Shown piece after piece: positions 5,231 through 5,917 of a stretch of DNA of 5,917 nt; position 1 is the first letter of the stretch, and each line of letters begins with the position of its first letter. The notes below the pieces were generated by a model. It saw nothing but the letters and a program-made list of their open reading frames with translations, was not told the origin of the DNA and searched no databases. This DNA comes from an uncultured Clostridia bacterium (GTDB taxonomy: Bacteria; Bacillota; Clostridia; Christensenellales; CAG-314), in NCBI GenBank assembly GCA_934177025.1, contig CAKPPA010000069.1, positions 1 to 5,917 of the forward strand. Reading direction: 5' to 3'. Position numbers and translations under genes: made by a program.

Positions 5231-5416
5231 GCTGTCGAGAGGCGGCACCCGCTGAAGCGGGGTACGAAAGCACATTGACAACTGCATAGACTAACAAAGT
5301 TAGAGTAAAAAGAAAGACTAGAAGATATCAAATATCGAATAGTGTTAATATGCAAAATTTACAATGCAATTAAGCTGAGTAAAGAAAAAATTAACAAGGA
5401 TCTAAAGAGAGTATAC
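5231..5416 (+). ncRNA. Transcribed leader of the 23S rRNA gene
   Basis: About 186 nt between the predicted start of transcription and the 23S 5' end. It has no tRNA gene and no 16S 3' end. Visible elements are a hairpin CCCGC-TGAA-GCGGG (5248-5261), a boxA-like motif, CTAAC-AAA-GTTAG (5291-5303), GATAT-CAA-ATATC (5324-5336), and a direct repeat of ATGCAA (5350-5355 and 5364-5369). The 3' part probably pairs with the 23S 3' flank to form the processing stem, but that flank is outside the window. Confidence 0.65.
5270..5287 (+). promoter_or_regulatory. boxA-like antitermination motif in the 23S leader
   Basis: GCACATTGACAACTGCAT resembles the conserved TTGAAAACTG-type boxA region found in Firmicute rRNA leaders and 16S-23S spacers, where Nus factors bind to block premature termination. 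It sits just downstream of a short GC hairpin, as in other rRNA leaders. The match is by eye. Confidence 0.5.
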
Positions 5417-5917
5417 GATCAAGCTACAAAGAGCGTATAGGTGGATGCCTTGGCACTAGGCGCCGAAGAAGGACGTGATAAGCTGCGAAAAGCTACGGGG
5501 AGCTGCAAATGAGCTGATCCGTAGATATCCGAATGAGGGAACTCCCTGCAAGGAAGTTGCAGGATCATTACACGAATTCATAGTGTAATGAGGGGAACCC
5601 GGGGAACTGAAACATCTTAGTACCCGGAGGAAAAGAAAGTAAGACAACGATTTCCTAAGTAGTGGTGAGCGAAAGGGAAGGAGCCCAAACTTGCCGTAGA
5701 GATATGGCGAGGGTAAGGACCCGCAAAAGAGTACGGACGGTAGTAGAACTACATGGAAAGGTAGACCGAAGAGAGTAACAGTCTCGTAGACGAAACCGAA
5801 GCGTACCGGGCGGGGATCCGGAGTACCACAGGACACGAGAAATCCGGTGGGAAGACAGGAGGACCATCTCCTAAGGCTAAATACGACCTAGTGACCGATA
5901 GAGTATAGTACCGTGAG
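5417..5917 (+). rRNA. 23S ribosomal RNA, 5' part (domain I), cut by the window edge
   Basis: The conserved 5' region is clear: GATCAAGCTACAAAGAGCG, GGTGGATGCCTTGGCACTAG, GAAGGACGTG and CGGGGAGC early on, then CCGAATG and GGGGAACCCGG, CAACGATTTCCTAAGTAG-TGGTGAGCGAAAGGG, TCTCCTAAGGCTAAATAC, and CCGATAGAGTATAGTACCGTGAG at the edge. By comparison with E. coli 23S, where GGTGGATGCC begins at base 23, the mature 5' end is near 5417; a base or so of uncertainty remains. About the first 500 of some 2,900 nt are present with no obvious break. It is oriented away from the protein genes and has its own promoter. Confidence 0.97.

Noticed and set aside
5015..5355. Minus-strand frames across the rRNA promoter and leader
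   Set aside because: They overlap a strong + strand promoter and rRNA leader and show biased, motif-free peptides.
5231..5416. Possible tRNA in the 23S leader
   Set aside because: No T-arm GGTTCGAATCC-like sequence or acceptor pairing is present; the short hairpins do not make a cloverleaf.
5456..5867. Minus-strand frames within the 23S region
   Set aside because: They are antisense to conserved rRNA; such frames are a known source of spurious protein predictions.
1..5917. Insertion sequence, integrase or attachment site explaining the separation of 23S from 16S
   Set aside because: No transposase or recombinase motifs, terminal inverted repeats or target duplications could be seen.

Overview
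The window looks like chromosomal DNA of a Gram-positive-type bacterium (Bacillota-like). The evidence is strong GGAGG-type ribosome binding sites, sigma-A-like promoters (TTGAC-/TA---T with 17-18 nt spacers), a short Firmicute-style boxA-like motif in an rRNA leader, and a 23S 5' end of Firmicute type. Coding DNA has intermediate GC content, while the spacers are A-rich and strongly purine-biased on the + strand. Genus cannot be assigned from the sequence alone.

Positions 1-2678 (+ strand) hold the 3' part of an adenosylcobalamin operon in four overlapping genes: the C-terminus of cobU, then cobC (alpha-ribazole phosphatase type), cbiB (adenosylcobinamide-phosphate synthase) and cobD (L-threonine-O-3-phosphate decarboxylase). 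Together they cover aminopropanol side-chain formation and attachment and parts of nucleotide-loop assembly. CobD makes (R)-1-aminopropan-2-ol phosphate, CbiB attaches it to the corrinoid, CobU activates the product with GTP, and CobC removes phosphate from the nucleotide end. No cobS or cobT lies in the window; they may be upstream. The genes overlap by 4, 7 and 4 nt, which suggests translational coupling, and two of the three visible starts are GTG.

Positions 2679-3017 are a gene-free spacer between convergent genes. It contains a perfect 28-bp palindrome that can act as a terminator in both directions. On the minus strand, 3018-4067 encodes an archaeal-type cofactor-independent phosphoglycerate mutase homologue (ApgM / proposed homoserine kinase family) that is short at its C-terminus. 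Its apparent promoter sits so close to the ATG that the mRNA should be leaderless. A second minus-strand gene, 4234-4605, encodes a 123-residue soluble protein I do not recognise; it has its own near-consensus promoter, ribosome binding site and terminator.

Positions 4680-5194 are a gene-free spacer, about 90% purine on the + strand over at least 300 nt. It ends at a strong rRNA-type promoter (TTGACA-18-TAATAT with A-tracts upstream), followed by a 186-nt leader and the first ~500 nt of a 23S rRNA gene running off the right edge. No 16S rRNA, tRNA or 16S-23S spacer precedes this 23S gene; protein genes do. The 23S therefore appears to be transcribed from its own promoter, unlinked to 16S on this side. 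This is the most notable observation in the window.
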